From assembly GCA_032433595.1 (NCBI GenBank), contig JASWJB010000118.1, positions 53,633-117,632 on the forward strand: a stretch of 64,000 nt of DNA, given 5' to 3'. The notes beneath the pieces are model-generated. The model searched no databases. It was not told the origin of the DNA and was given only the letters and a program-made list of their open reading frames with translations. Made by a program: the position numbers and the translations under genes. Each line of letters begins with the position of its first letter. Position 1 is the first letter of the stretch. Shown here piece after piece: positions 10,839-22,207 of the stretch. The stretch is from Conoideocrella luteorostrata. Lineage: Eukaryota; Ascomycota; Sordariomycetes; Hypocreales; Clavicipitaceae.

Positions 10839-13800
10839 AAGAATCGACCCTTCTTCTTGGTTCCGGTCTGTTTCTTATTTGACGATTCACCCAGAATGTC
10901 ATCAAACGTCGCTCCAGACGTAGCAGCCAGCTTGGACTGCGGCGCGGGGCTGCCACCTCGAGCTGCCATGCCGACCAGGTTGCCCGCGGACGAGCTTCTG
11001 AAACCAAGGTGGCTGCTTGCAGGCCGTGATCCGATCGAACCGCTGTGATTATGGCTTCCGAACGCATTCGGTGGTGGCTCAAGAGGGACGGGCTCAAGTC
11101 CCATGGCGATACTAGACCGGGAAAATTGGCGGGAACGCTGGGCGGGTGACAGATTCCGGGGCCGCAGCGCGACTTGCGGGCCGCCAGGTGGCGGTGATGG
11201 TGTGCTGGGCCCGCCGGCTGGTGTCCCGCCAATCGACGGCTCAGCTCCAGGAAACATTGGAGCCGGTGGATGCAGCGGCGACATGGGCGGTTCCTCGGGG
11301 GGCGGTGCGTCTGCTCCGTCGAAGCCTTCCCATTGCTTCGCGGCGAGCCAGCAGTGGCTGCGATGATACGTAGCCTCGACGCTGAACATGACAGCATCCG
11401 CAGAGAGCTCGACGATACCCCCGCCGCCCGTGACTTCATACCACATCTTGCGTACCTGTCTGTCCTCCACCCAAGGCAGGTTGCCCATGGGAGGCTCGCA
11501 GAGGAAGTATTCGACGCCTTCGGTGTACCGAACTCCCGGTGCATCCACAACCAACATGGGAAGCGACTGAAGAACCGCGTAGAGGAATAGCCAGCAGCCG
11601 ATGCGCTGGTCCACCAGGTCCTGCGTCATCTTGCCTCTGCCTTCCCGGATTTCGAATTCCTTAAACTGCTCCAGAAATGGTAGCTTGATGCGGTTTGTGT
11701 CGAAATTGTACGCCTTGTTCAGAATCAGAATCAATTCGTGTTCCTTGATCTTCTTTTCCATCCTGTTCTGGTCCTTGGAAGACATGTTGTCAAATGTTTC
11801 GTGGATGGCCTTCATTGACGGAAGCTGCGGCAGGTCGAAGGGAATCGGAGGCAGAACCGGCGGCTTGGACCGGTCGAATTCGGAGAGCATATTTCGCAGA
11901 GCAGACGTGGTCATGCTGCTCGGCGCTTCCGAGATGGCAGGAACTTCGTCCATGACCCGAGACGTAAGGCTGGCCCGATCCACGAGCAAGTCGTACAGCG
12001 CGCACATGTCCGAGTAAAGGACCTTAAGGACAAGTCTATTGAGCCCGCTTTCGGCGAATGGATTCTTCTTGTTACTGGCCTTGGGTGGCCAGCTCCCGAA
12101 TGTCGACTTATAGTAGCCTAACAGGAATTGCCGCATCCTGCTGAACGAGTTTCGCCATGTCTTAAAGCGTATCTGCCTTAACTCAGGAATAGACGTTGAA
12201 TTGGCGATGCCCGCGAAGAGTGATGGAAAATCAAACTGCTCCAGGTGTTCATTCACATTATGCTGCCTGTTTACCAAATCCAAGTGCGCCCGCTCGAGTC
12301 TCTGGCGAGTAAGCGGGGAAACTTGTTCAAAGAGTGACAGTCGCAAATCGATGATTGCAGAATATTTACCCGCAGCGTGAGCAAACGCCTCGTTGTACAG
12401 GTCGACGGATCGCATACGCTCGCCGAGAATGAGTGCCTCAATGGTCTTCTCACGGCTGTGTCTGCAGTCCGAAAGTCCTAGTTGCTCCGAATAAAAGCCA
12501 AAGCTTAGCTCCACAGCTTCTCCAAAATTGCTGCCGTCTGGGCTCGAGAACCCGAACTCCTGCAGCAAGCCCGCAAGCTCAACAAAGGCATGGAACATTG
12601 TGGGCCGAGTTTTGGTTCCTACGAGAGGCTGTCCAGTGAGAAACGCGAAAAGGTTTCGTATGGCAATAAGCCTGTCCAACTCTGCTTGGGCACCCTCGCC
12701 TGGGCTACTCAAATGGGCCGACGCCGTTGGCGGAGCCGCGGGGAGGTAGAGTCGAAGAGCATTTGGATCGTCTGCAATTGGTGGTCCGATGGGGGGTGAT
12801 GTGACCCGGTTGGCATCGTGAACACTCAGGCTGTCGCGACCACCGAAAGCTGTTGCTCTGTTCATTGTCGGTACTTCCTCTTCCGTATGAAGCAGTTCGT
12901 TCAACACATACGAAGTACCAACCACGAACTCAGGCACTTTGAAGGATGGTCCGCAACCGCTTCCACGGGGATACAAGTACACGTAAATGTTTCCATTTTC
13001 GTTCCATAATTCAGGTACCTGGACAAAGGTCAGTTAATTTGATGTTCAGAAGTCACATTGTATGACAGACATCTATTTTACCTTTTCAGCGTTTCTCAAA
13101 AAGACTGGGTTATATTCTGCCTGGTTCTCATCAGACATGACCCATGCTTCGGACTTGCCCCCGTTGCTGACATCCACTGAATTGGAGCGAGATCGTCCAC
13201 CACCGGGAAGCCAGCTGCGGCGCAATCTACCTCTGGTTGGGCTCTGGCTACCATCATGTGCAGAAGCAGACCGGACATTGGGCAGTGTCCCAGACGGCGC
13301 TAACTGTGCTTGAGCTGAAATGCTCCTGCGGCCCCTAGCCTCGGGAACAGGCGACGTTTGGCGCGCATTGAGAGCGCTCGGAGGTAGCTCTGTCAATTTA
13401 GGTTGAAACAGAGAGCTGCTTCGTGATCGGGACTTGCGGTTCTCCTTTTGTAGTTTGCCCTGTTTCTGAGACTCAGTTTCGCCCTCGGCAGCGCTGCCCC
13501 GCCGCGTTCCGACTTGTGCTGTGGGTTCCTGCTTGGTCAACTTTGCATGTCGGGGCTCGCGGGGCGACGGTATCGGGTCGAGGCTCTCCAGTGGTTGATG
13601 CGCAGAAAACGAGAAGGAGAATTCGGGAATTTCTGGCGGTTCAGACTGGAGCAACGGAGGAACTGTGTGTATTTCCGCCGGCGGTGAATCTGGTTGTTGA
13701 ATTGCTGGAAGAGTGTGTTCCAAGCCTTCCAGGCTGATAGGCGGGATTCCAGGACTGCTACCGTCGTCGTCGGCTTCTGATGCAACATAAGGCGGCGGTG

Positions 13801-14266
13801 GCGGCGTCGTCAGAGGCGGTGACATTGTGCCCCCGATGGGTTTCCGCTGGATGGGCTGTGGGTACGAGTCTGGGGTTTTAGGTGTGAGTACGGGTATAAG
13901 AGACGGCGCGCGGGTACCCCAAGTATTGGATTTTTGGAGTTGAGGGCGAGAAGGAAAAGAAGGCATCGTGGAAGCCTCTCTCTCTTCTTTGTTCAACTGC
14001 GTGGCGGAGCTGGAGGATGATGTGGATGTGGTGAATGTGGCTGACGTCTTTAGCCCAGGCGGAGCCGGCGACTCGTTGGCCACGTTCACCACTTTCCTGC
14101 CCCTTGGCAGATGCAGACTTGCTTTCTGCCAGGGTTTTCTCCTGTGCTGTTTTTCGGGGTCGGGGTCGGGGTCGGGGTCGGAATTGGGGCCCGAGTTTGA
14201 TCGAAAAGAAGAAAAGGAAAGAGAAGAAGGAAGAATAGTTGCTCTAAAAGACTTACTCGACGTCAT
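10835..14266 (-). CDS. Large fungal protein of DUF8004 type
   Basis: Two exons on the minus strand, 14266-13082 and 13018-10835, give 1122 residues. The 63-nt intron has an AACTGACC branch site and splices in phase 0 (..RNAEK to VPELWNENG). The first 360 residues are Ser/Pro-rich and low complexity, including a DPDPDPDP run. From about residue 390 comes a conserved globular part: an N-terminal segment (YLYPRGSGCGPSFKV), a long helical region, then the diagnostic stretch DQRIGCWLFLYAVLQSLPM followed by a FLCEPPMGNLPW motif. The tail is again Pro/Gly/Ser-rich with a basic KKKGRFF end. I recall this architecture as the fungal DUF8004 family, whose function is not known. I chose the start before TSSKSF because upstream residues look untranslated. 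A Met further upstream is possible. Confidence 0.85.
14156..14177 (+). repeat. (GGGGTC)4 G-quadruplex motif inside a coding exon
   Basis: Four GGGG runs separated by TC, on the template strand of the DUF8004-type gene about 90 bp after its start codon. The coding strand reads out as Asp-Pro repeats. The pattern meets the standard four-run G-quadruplex rule. Confidence 0.8.
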
Positions 14267-17200
14267 ATTGGGCAACGTATGACCGTCCAGCCGGCAGCTA
14301 AGTCTGGCATGCAGTAAGTTGAAGGATGAAGAAAGCAGAATCGGAAACTCGAACGATGTGAACTCGTCGAAAGGCTTTAACGAAAGTCGAAAGACCCAAA
14401 GGCGAGACACACACCGCACAAGCCAGAGGGGCCTCCCAGCTTGGTGGACAGAGACGTGGACTTTTGGAGACTGAGACTAGGACTTCGCGTCAGTAAGACA
14501 CGGAATGATCTTCCTGCAGAGAGCCGGCAGACAACCCAGCCAGACTGCAGACTGCAGCAGGCGTGTGTGCCCAGACAGCACGGATAACTGCTGAGTACTC
14601 CGTACTGGTGGTAATGAAGTACATCGAACGGGGGGTGGAGGTTACACGTAAAAGCAATAATAGTACGTACTTGCCTGCTTCGTGGTGTGTGCTGCTGCCA
14701 TGGAGAGTACAACGAGGCTGTGGAGGAACAAAGCAATGTGTACGGAGCAGATCACGGCAAAGTAAAATACGAGAGCGCCAATGGGCGAGTTATTGTGCAG
14801 TCAAGAGACAGCGCGCAACAACGCCAGCCACTAAGCTACCTAACGGCAGCCGTTCGCCGCAATATTAGACTCAAGCTTTCGGGTGACGGATAACTAAACA
14901 GGTACGGATTTCGAGAGTTGGGGGAGGAGATGAGGGTCAACCGTGTCAAGAGAGGGTCTCTAGGTTCTGAATGTGGGGACCCACAGCTCAACGATGACGT
15001 TTTGGCTACTCCATAGTTAGTCAATACGGAGAACAGAATACGGAGTCCCAGTTGGCCAAGATATTGGAAAGGGGGTTTGGCGTCAGGCTTCAGGCATCAG
15101 GTGCTGGGGATGCAGCCAGGCAAGGGAGAGGACAAGCAAGTTTCTCAAGCGCGTCAGCCAATGGTTAAATGGCCCGTGTCTCATACCCCAAGGCACGGGC
15201 TGGACACGGCTGGCGCAGTCGAATCGCCCCGGTGATGTGGCGACGTGGCCGCGAGAGAGCCCGTGCTTGGCCCGGCCGCGGCCAAGCGAAAGAAACCTGG
15301 CCCCAAGAGACAGCAAACAATAAAGGTCGGTGGCCGCCCCTACCTTGGGCAGTTGAGCAGTTGAGATGTGCAGTCTCGGTGAATTGACGACCCAAATGCA
15401 TGCATGTAAAGCGGCCTGTTCGCCTGCACGTAAATAGAAGCGTTTGAATGCATACGGACGTGCAGCAGCACCAATGACCATGTGTTGTCTGGAGCTACTA
15501 TTTCCAGGTATTGGACGTATAATTTTATGCAGGTAAAGGACAGCAGCAGTCAGCCAACCAGCTACGGGGCCGCCGAAGCTGCGGAGTACTCATACTAGTA
15601 CAGCCTGATTAATGCCAGCGGGCAGGTGCTCCGTACGGAGCACCGTAACTGGTAAGTACTTACTTAGGCAGTACAGTACTTGAGTGTCCAATCGTCGCAG
15701 AACGACAAGGCCCTGTCCGGTGCTTGACTTGAGGGTGGAAGCAATCCCTCAGGCTCTGCAGCATCATTGTTTAATTGCCTTTTATGAAAGCAGTACTGCA
15801 CAATTTGTTATTCGTTTGCGGAGTATTACAGGGCCGGAATAAAATTCTATTTTAATGGGTAAAGTGCCACATGTGTACAACCGGCAGGCTTGTGCACCCG
15901 TGATGCGTTCGACAAAGGGGATTCAAGGTCTGGTGAACAGCGAGGCTGTCACGTATAAGGGTACGTAGGGAAACAGCCTGATACATGCGTGGTGTAACCG
16001 TATACTCAGCACAACCCGTACTGGCTGGCTACCTGTGGTTCCGTCGGAATTCGTGCCTCCACGTGGACAGGAAGTCCGCTCCCAATCGGAACGCACAATT
16101 TCAGCTGGGTTTCTTTCCTCATTGTTTCGCCGCATCCTTCCTTACGAAGTATGTTTACCAGCCGGGAAAAAAAAAAAAAAAAAAGCTGTACTCCGTGGCA
16201 GCCCCGAATAGTAAATTGCAAAAGCAGGGGTCTCAAGTCGCCACTGCCAGGCACAGCTGACTACAAACTAGTATGAACAAATGGCATCGCTAATGCTCCG
16301 TGCTACCGAGGGTGTACTCCATCAGTCCGTACAAATGACAATACCTGCAAGACCAGAGAATCTGCACTAAAAATAGAGGTACTGTACAGAGTGCAGAGTA
16401 CTCGACCGTATTTAGACGACAGATAACTAGTTAGTTACCCCGTACCAGTAATGCCAATGAATCGTGCACCGCGTGAGGGAAACCTCCACTTCTACCTCCA
16501 CCGTTACGTAGCGTCAGTGGACTAAGAATAACTACCTCCCAGTCTACAAACAAATGCTCCATCGTAAAACAGTGCTATCTATCCTAAGGCTAAATGTCGC
16601 TCCAGGATGATGCGCGGCTCGTAACCTTTATAGCCCTGGAACTCTTTCCGACGTCAGCCAAGAGCTAGGCATGAGGCGCGTCTCTGCCGGCTCGTCATAA
16701 AACTTAAAGATGTGTGACAACGAAATGTAAAACTCTCTAAGAATTCGTCTGAAGACAAGTAAAGTAAATAACCGACCAACCGACCAATCAACCAACCACA
16801 AGCATTGCTATCACTACCTGGCAAATACAAGACAACGAGAGCATAGCCTCAGCCAGCTCTAAAGTGCCGCAACCGCAATGGAGTTCCAACCATGGCCCGA
16901 ACCCGGGGCTCTGCCCCCACCACGTATTCAAGCTACGAGTCTCAACAGTACTAGTAAATGGTTGTTTCTGTGCTTGACTCAGTAGTTACAGTATCTACTT
17001 AATGTAGTTACTCGATAACTAACTAGTTAGTTACTCCGTAGACACTAATGCGACGACGAGCCCGTATAATCCGGTTGAAGAGTTTTGTCGTTACGTGACC
17101 GCTCTCTAGGAGCTTATTTCGTGTTTCAAAGTTGTTTTTCTCGTCTCAGCATCAATTACCACTACATAATATGATATTTGTTGGTCTTCTTCGCCTCCCT

Positions 17201-17796
17201 GCGTCCTACGTCATTTCCTCCAAGTCTATTATATCCACATGTCGACTTGCTAAGCACACGAGACCCCCCCCCCGCGCCGAGCAGAGGCTGAGCACCCCAA
17301 GCCGTCAATTCTCAGTCCATGGCTTCGCACTTTGGCGCGCTGACGTTTCGCTGTGAAAAGACAGAGCATCCGTCAATATGGAGCACTACTCTGCCCCTTC
17401 CCGAGCTGCCAATTCCGATCGTTCCACCATCCGCCTTCCCGGCAGGTATGGTGGCTGAGTTACGCGTCTACTTCCGCTCGGCTCGGCAGAGTAATGTCAC
17501 GACGTTGAAACGAATGGCGGATGAATAAGCCATGTTGCCAACCAAGGTGGCATCGCGTTAACCTAGGTGCTTCAGATACGCGAAGCTAACTACGCAGTAA
17601 CCTATCCACCGGGTCAGGTAAGCACCAGACTGCCGGTTTTCTTTTTTTGTCCAAGCCGGCGGACCAGCGAATGAACAGATGGATGTGACCATGTGCCAAT
17701 CAATCCATGAAACATGGCCGGGACAGACACTGGCATTTCGCACCATCAGCAGCGACATGGATTGCCCAGCGACAAGCTTTCACTGGGCGGAGTGAT
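14267..17796. other. Gene-poor 3.5-kb region
   Basis: No gene supported. It holds exact motif copies at 14596 and 17032, variants near 15030 and 16185, a 20-bp palindrome at 15625-15644, an A-run near 16167-16184, and repeated TAACTAGTTA sequences near 16425 and 17015. The sequence near 17130-17450 looks like a fungal promoter with pyrimidine-rich leader and a short open start at 17380, but I could not find a downstream exon. Confidence 0.55.
15625..15644. repeat. 20-bp perfect palindrome
   Basis: GGTGCTCCGTACGGAGCACC is its own reverse complement. Its core CTCCGTACGGAG is the dispersed motif arranged in the opposite polarity to 8244-8259. Intergenic. Confidence 0.9.
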
Positions 17797-18934
17797 TTAG
17801 TTATCCGGCGCATCAAGACCCTTCAATCCAATATCTGCACCAGCCTGTACATGGCATGCCACCTTCTTGCGGCGTGAAACCTCAGCCGTCATCTGAGCAG
17901 GATCCCAGAAGCATGGGGAGGGGGCCAGCCAGCGGCACCCAACATCAACTTTCGTCCACGTGATGCGATCTTGCCTAATTGGGATAAACCTGTCGCACAC
18001 AATGTTTTGGTTCGGTGCAACAATAGGAGTCAATAACCAACCTAACACAAGTCAACCCAGCAGGGCTCGCATTGTACATTGGGGAGCTGTTGACCAACAT
18101 GTGCGCAGTTAAGCTCCATTTCTAATCGTCTGCTCCTCGATTGGTTTGTACTTGATGACGTATAATACAGCTGGGAGCTTAACCAGTGCGCATCAGCACC
18201 AGTTTCGTGCGATGCTCATGGATTGGCAGGCATTTGCTGCAAACTACTCGTCAATGTACACCTTGCGCATGCCACCGCAGCCGCTTGAGGATTCGTGGCG
18301 CAACTAGGTAAGTGATCAAAGGGGACATGTTATGCACGTCCGGCATCGATTTCCCACAATTCGTAGTTCCACAATCATCACCGAATATGATGCGCCGCAA
18401 AACTATCTTTGTTCTGCACGGACACCAAAGAGCTGATTTCTCCTGGATGGCCTCCTCGACCGCGGATCCCGTCCCGAGTCCATAGGCTAAGACCGTTTCA
18501 TCAAAATCATCACTACTGCATGCCGATATCCCCATATTTAAAAAGTAACACAAATCTACCCTTCCGGCGAGAACTCTCCTGAACAGTCCAATTTCTGACA
18601 GAACCCCCCTACCGTAAAGAGTCTTGCGAAAGAATTCCTCGATCGTGTTACCGAGTGTCTGGTTGCGCCAGATCTGCCCCTGGGCGGTAACGCCAGGCGA
18701 GACAGCTGGCCCTAATACCACCGGGGCGCGGAGGAGACCAGGGGGTAACTTTTGAATCCGTGCCACACAGACTACGTCTTGTTGGTGCGGCGAGGAGTCG
18801 AGTCTATCCTTTTTCAGCGCATGATTTCCGCGAGTTGGAAGGAAAACAATTGCTAGGCCCAACCAACCAATTTTTTCCGGGTAAACCAAAGTAAAACATT
18901 GGAATAGGAATAGCACACACCCTGAGAACACCAT
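17797..18934 (-). CDS. Possible secreted orphan protein
   Basis: The main frame is 18934-18251 (227 codons). It opens with a hydrophobic stretch (VFSGCVLFLFQCFTLV, then WLGLAIVFLP) that could be a signal peptide, and has about ten Cys, several in a C-terminal cluster (WCPC, DDCGTTNCGKS). A second exon is possible: a donor in ..HAQ|GTGTAC at 18261 (exon end 18262) and an acceptor before 18041 are both compatible in phase and would add a tail to 17797 with a VCDRFIPIRQDRITW segment. That would require a 220-nt intron, long for this window. I recognise no family. Codon choice looks plausible for a gene but there is no comparative support. If the intron is false the gene ends at 18251. Confidence 0.4.
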
Positions 18935-19971
18935 TTTCTTTACTAGCTCAAAATGCTATAGTGGCAAGGGCTAGTTATCAACTCCCAGCATCGCCTTGCG
19001 CTTCCAGCCCACACGTTGCCCCATGTTCCTTGAAAAGCGATCACAGGGGTTGAACGGTTGTTGTTGCTTGTCATGCCGTAGGATTTCGTATATTTGGTTT
19101 TATGATTCCGCATTTATGGTGTTTTCGTAGCAAAATTTTCCTCTTCCTTCCTCTCTACGCTCCATCCTCACACGCTGGGATGGGGATGGGCGCTCGGAAA
19201 GGAGGTTTCTTCTAGCTGTCTCGGGTTCCAATGTCCCTCAGCCGTGCAATGCCCGGTTTTTTACTGACTGCCCTTCCTTTCTGGTCTCACGAGTCGACAC
19301 ATTCATTAATCCTGCAGGATCATCAGATCTCATCGGCCGACATTCTCTGGCCGTTTGACCTGCCGCCTCGGACACGGGACAGGTCGTCTGCTTGCCCGCG
19401 GGGAATGCCGGAGCTCGTCACAACTGACGAGTCTTTTCTGCTTCTTCCCCCCGGTCTCCGATTAGGATCAATATCTTACGCAGAAGGGTCCAGAATAGGC
19501 CAAAACGAAACATCAACCGCCTCCCACCATGGCCACTGACATAGACTGCATTTTGCTGCTGCCGCAGTTCCCATGGAGCAGTGCTCTCCGGGATGTCACC
19601 TGACCGAGTAGAAATCGCGGGTCCAAGCTATGTTGTCAGAATCGGTGTGGGACATGGTTGCCATTGGTCGAATGCAGTGGGTCGCAGTGTCGAATTGACC
19701 AATCAATGCCCCATCTTCCACCGAAAAGTGCCATCTGGGCAATGGTGTAAGTCGACGGTCAACGACAGAGTCTCCTCGAACGCCAAATTATAACCTCTCT
19801 CGTGACAGGCAAAGTTCCTGAACCGAAAAATCTTACACGGAAATACCTGAGATCAATTGGGTATCTTCACCTCATTGCCATCTGACAGGAGCACCCCCTT
19901 CGTATCCAATTCGTCCTAGAAGCTAGCCAAGGTCCCACTGCATCAAGTGACTTACACGGGGAATATCAAAC
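18935..19971. other. Intergenic, likely shared promoter region
   Basis: No gene supported. It lies between the divergent starts of the secreted orphan candidate (-) and the Zn2Cys6 regulator (+), so it probably contains both promoters. A short frame at 19231-19539 has no recognisable domain. Confidence 0.5.
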
Positions 19972-22103
19972 ATGGATGCAAGCACAAGCATGGCGTATTA
20001 CGAACTTGGGCAGGAAAACCCCCGTTCGTCCCCGGTCCCGGAAGAGGTGCTCTTCGATCAATTCTTCGATTATGCCCTCTACTGCGAGTCCAGCCGGGAG
20101 TTAGAGCCTTCCCACTTCCCCAGCTGTCAGACACCGGGGGACCTGCCCAAGCTCTTAACCCAGACCACTCCCACATCTCTTGAGTTTGAAACTCTGTCCA
20201 TCAATGATTTTCAATCCAATTTTTACAGAATGAAAACTCAGTTCCGGTCTGATGACGACACGGCCACCCCCTCTGACTACTCGGCACACTCCCCTCCCGA
20301 GCTGATCCGAGGAGGAGGCAGCGCCTCTCCTTCGGACCACTCCGGATCTGTCTTCCTCGACCACGCTGAAGAGCGCCCCCACCTTGTTAATGTTACCCTT
20401 GGGGATGTCCAAGCCCAAGATGATGAATGGACTTATCCTCAGTCTGACCAAGCCAAGGCTGTTCGTCGCGGATATCCGTCTCATGTCCTCGTCCAAGGAG
20501 ACTATGCCAGCCCTCAGGGAAGCCAAGGCATTGGAACCAAGCGTCGACGCTCTGTCAAAGACATCGAGAAGAGACCCAGGCAACTAGTTGACCCTGTACA
20601 GACGGCAGACGTCCGGAAGAGTGGGGCGTGTGTGGCATGTCGAGTAACCAAGACAAGGGTAAGACACTATCATGCATCTCCACACCGAGAATCTCTTGAC
20701 TGACCACTTGCTGTTCCAGTGTCAAGACAGTGGTGTCTGTCCCACGTGCAGGACTGCCTTCCCGGCGCATTCTCATCTGGTCTGTACTCGCATGAGTCCC
20801 GCAACGGCTTGGCCAGTAATGGCCAAGGTGCCAGGTGTGTAGCTCATGCCCCGACTATCCTCTTGGAATGGATGGTGGTGATTGGCCATTGACTGACATA
20901 TCGCCTTAGATATCTGGTCCAGCTTCCCTTCGGAAGAGGAGTATTTGTGTACTGGCCCGCGGTTCTTCACTGGCAGCGCAAGAGAGATTTCCATCTTGTT
21001 CAACAGTGAAAAACATTCGCCGTGCTTGAATGCCACTGTTCAGGCATACAAACCTTCCGCTCGGGAGGAAGCCCACACTCCCAAAACAGCGGCTTTCCCA
21101 CGAGAGAAGGTCCCGAGCCATCCTAGATTGCAGCAATGGGTTGAAAGCCAGATCAAGCGTGAGACTGGGCCCGAGTTTAGCCTTGTCTTGCAAAATTTCT
21201 TGCGAGTGTACTCCAAGGACGGTCTCAAAAAACTCCCCAAGGTGCGTGATGCAATACCTTTTCCCGCGTTGTCAGTCAGGTACACCCAGAGCTGACAATT
21301 CAAGATAGTCCGACTTGGTGAAGTCAGTTCATAAGATGAACTGCTTTTTTAGAATCTGGAAGATGCCTTCTTTCTTGTGCATAGATCCAAGCAAAAACTT
21401 AGTGCCTCTCCCGATATCTGTTCAAGCTCAGCTGAGAAACATCGCAATAAAGGCACTAGACAGGCTAGAGCATGATGTATTCAAGATGCTGGATGATTGC
21501 CTGAGCCAACAAGGCTCTCCAAAGGCAGATGAGCGGGTCGCTATTTGGGCGAGCATGTGGCAGCTCATGCTGATGTACCGAGAGATTTTGATGGGGTACA
21601 AATGCCATCTGGGCCACATAGAGCGAGATCCAAGCTGCCCTGACAATATCAGTGAGTAGAACCCGATCGGAGGCACAGACTTTCGGATCTTTTCTAACAA
21701 CTATTATAGTCAGTTCTCGGCAGGACCACTACACACGCCTGCTCAACAACTTTTACCCGCTTCTTACCATCTTTTATCACTATCAGTACCGAACCAAGAA
21801 GAGTATTGAGCTATCCTTTGACTGGGTTGACGGTATTTCCTCGTCAAATGTGTCACGTGAAGACAAAGCCCAGATTTTCTATTTCGGGCAACGCTTGTTG
21901 GCCTCAAGAAAGGATCTATGTAAGTGTCTTATCATGATCCTCGCACTAAAAGCGTCTAGCTGACAGACTTTACAGACAGCTACGTTGAGTCTTCAAAGGA
22001 GACAAACGTTGTTGACAACATGCTGTGGACCTTTGTTGTGGAACATGAAAAAAAGAAGCTCAACGCCAGGAAGCGAAATCCCAAGAGATCAACCTCCAAA
22101 TAA
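19972..22103 (+). CDS. Zn(II)2Cys6-type transcription factor
   Basis: Six exons (19972-20658, 20720-20834, 20910-21241, 21309-21651, 21710-21919, 21976-22103) join in frame to 604 residues. Introns have typical ends and branch sites (TTCTAAC in intron 4). The DNA-binding domain is split by intron 1: residues 220-251 read CVACRVTKTR|CQDSGVCPTC and end in ..HLVC. Cys 220, 223, 230, 236, 239 and 251 are the likely ligands of a binuclear zinc cluster, with a longer last spacer (11 residues) than the classical 6-9. A basic stretch, KRRRS, precedes it and could be a nuclear signal. The N-terminus is acidic and Ser/Pro-rich, as in activation regions. The C-terminal helical part (KMNCFFRIWK, FYPLLTIFYHYQYRTKK) is typical of the family's middle region. 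The regulated pathway cannot be inferred from neighbours. Confidence 0.85.
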
Positions 22104-22207
22104 AGGAAATCACGTCGCGTTGGGCAATGACTTTGACGATGAACGACAGTGATGATGAACATGCTGCGGAGAAACATTAATGACTTATGAAAATGATTGT
22201 TACTACC

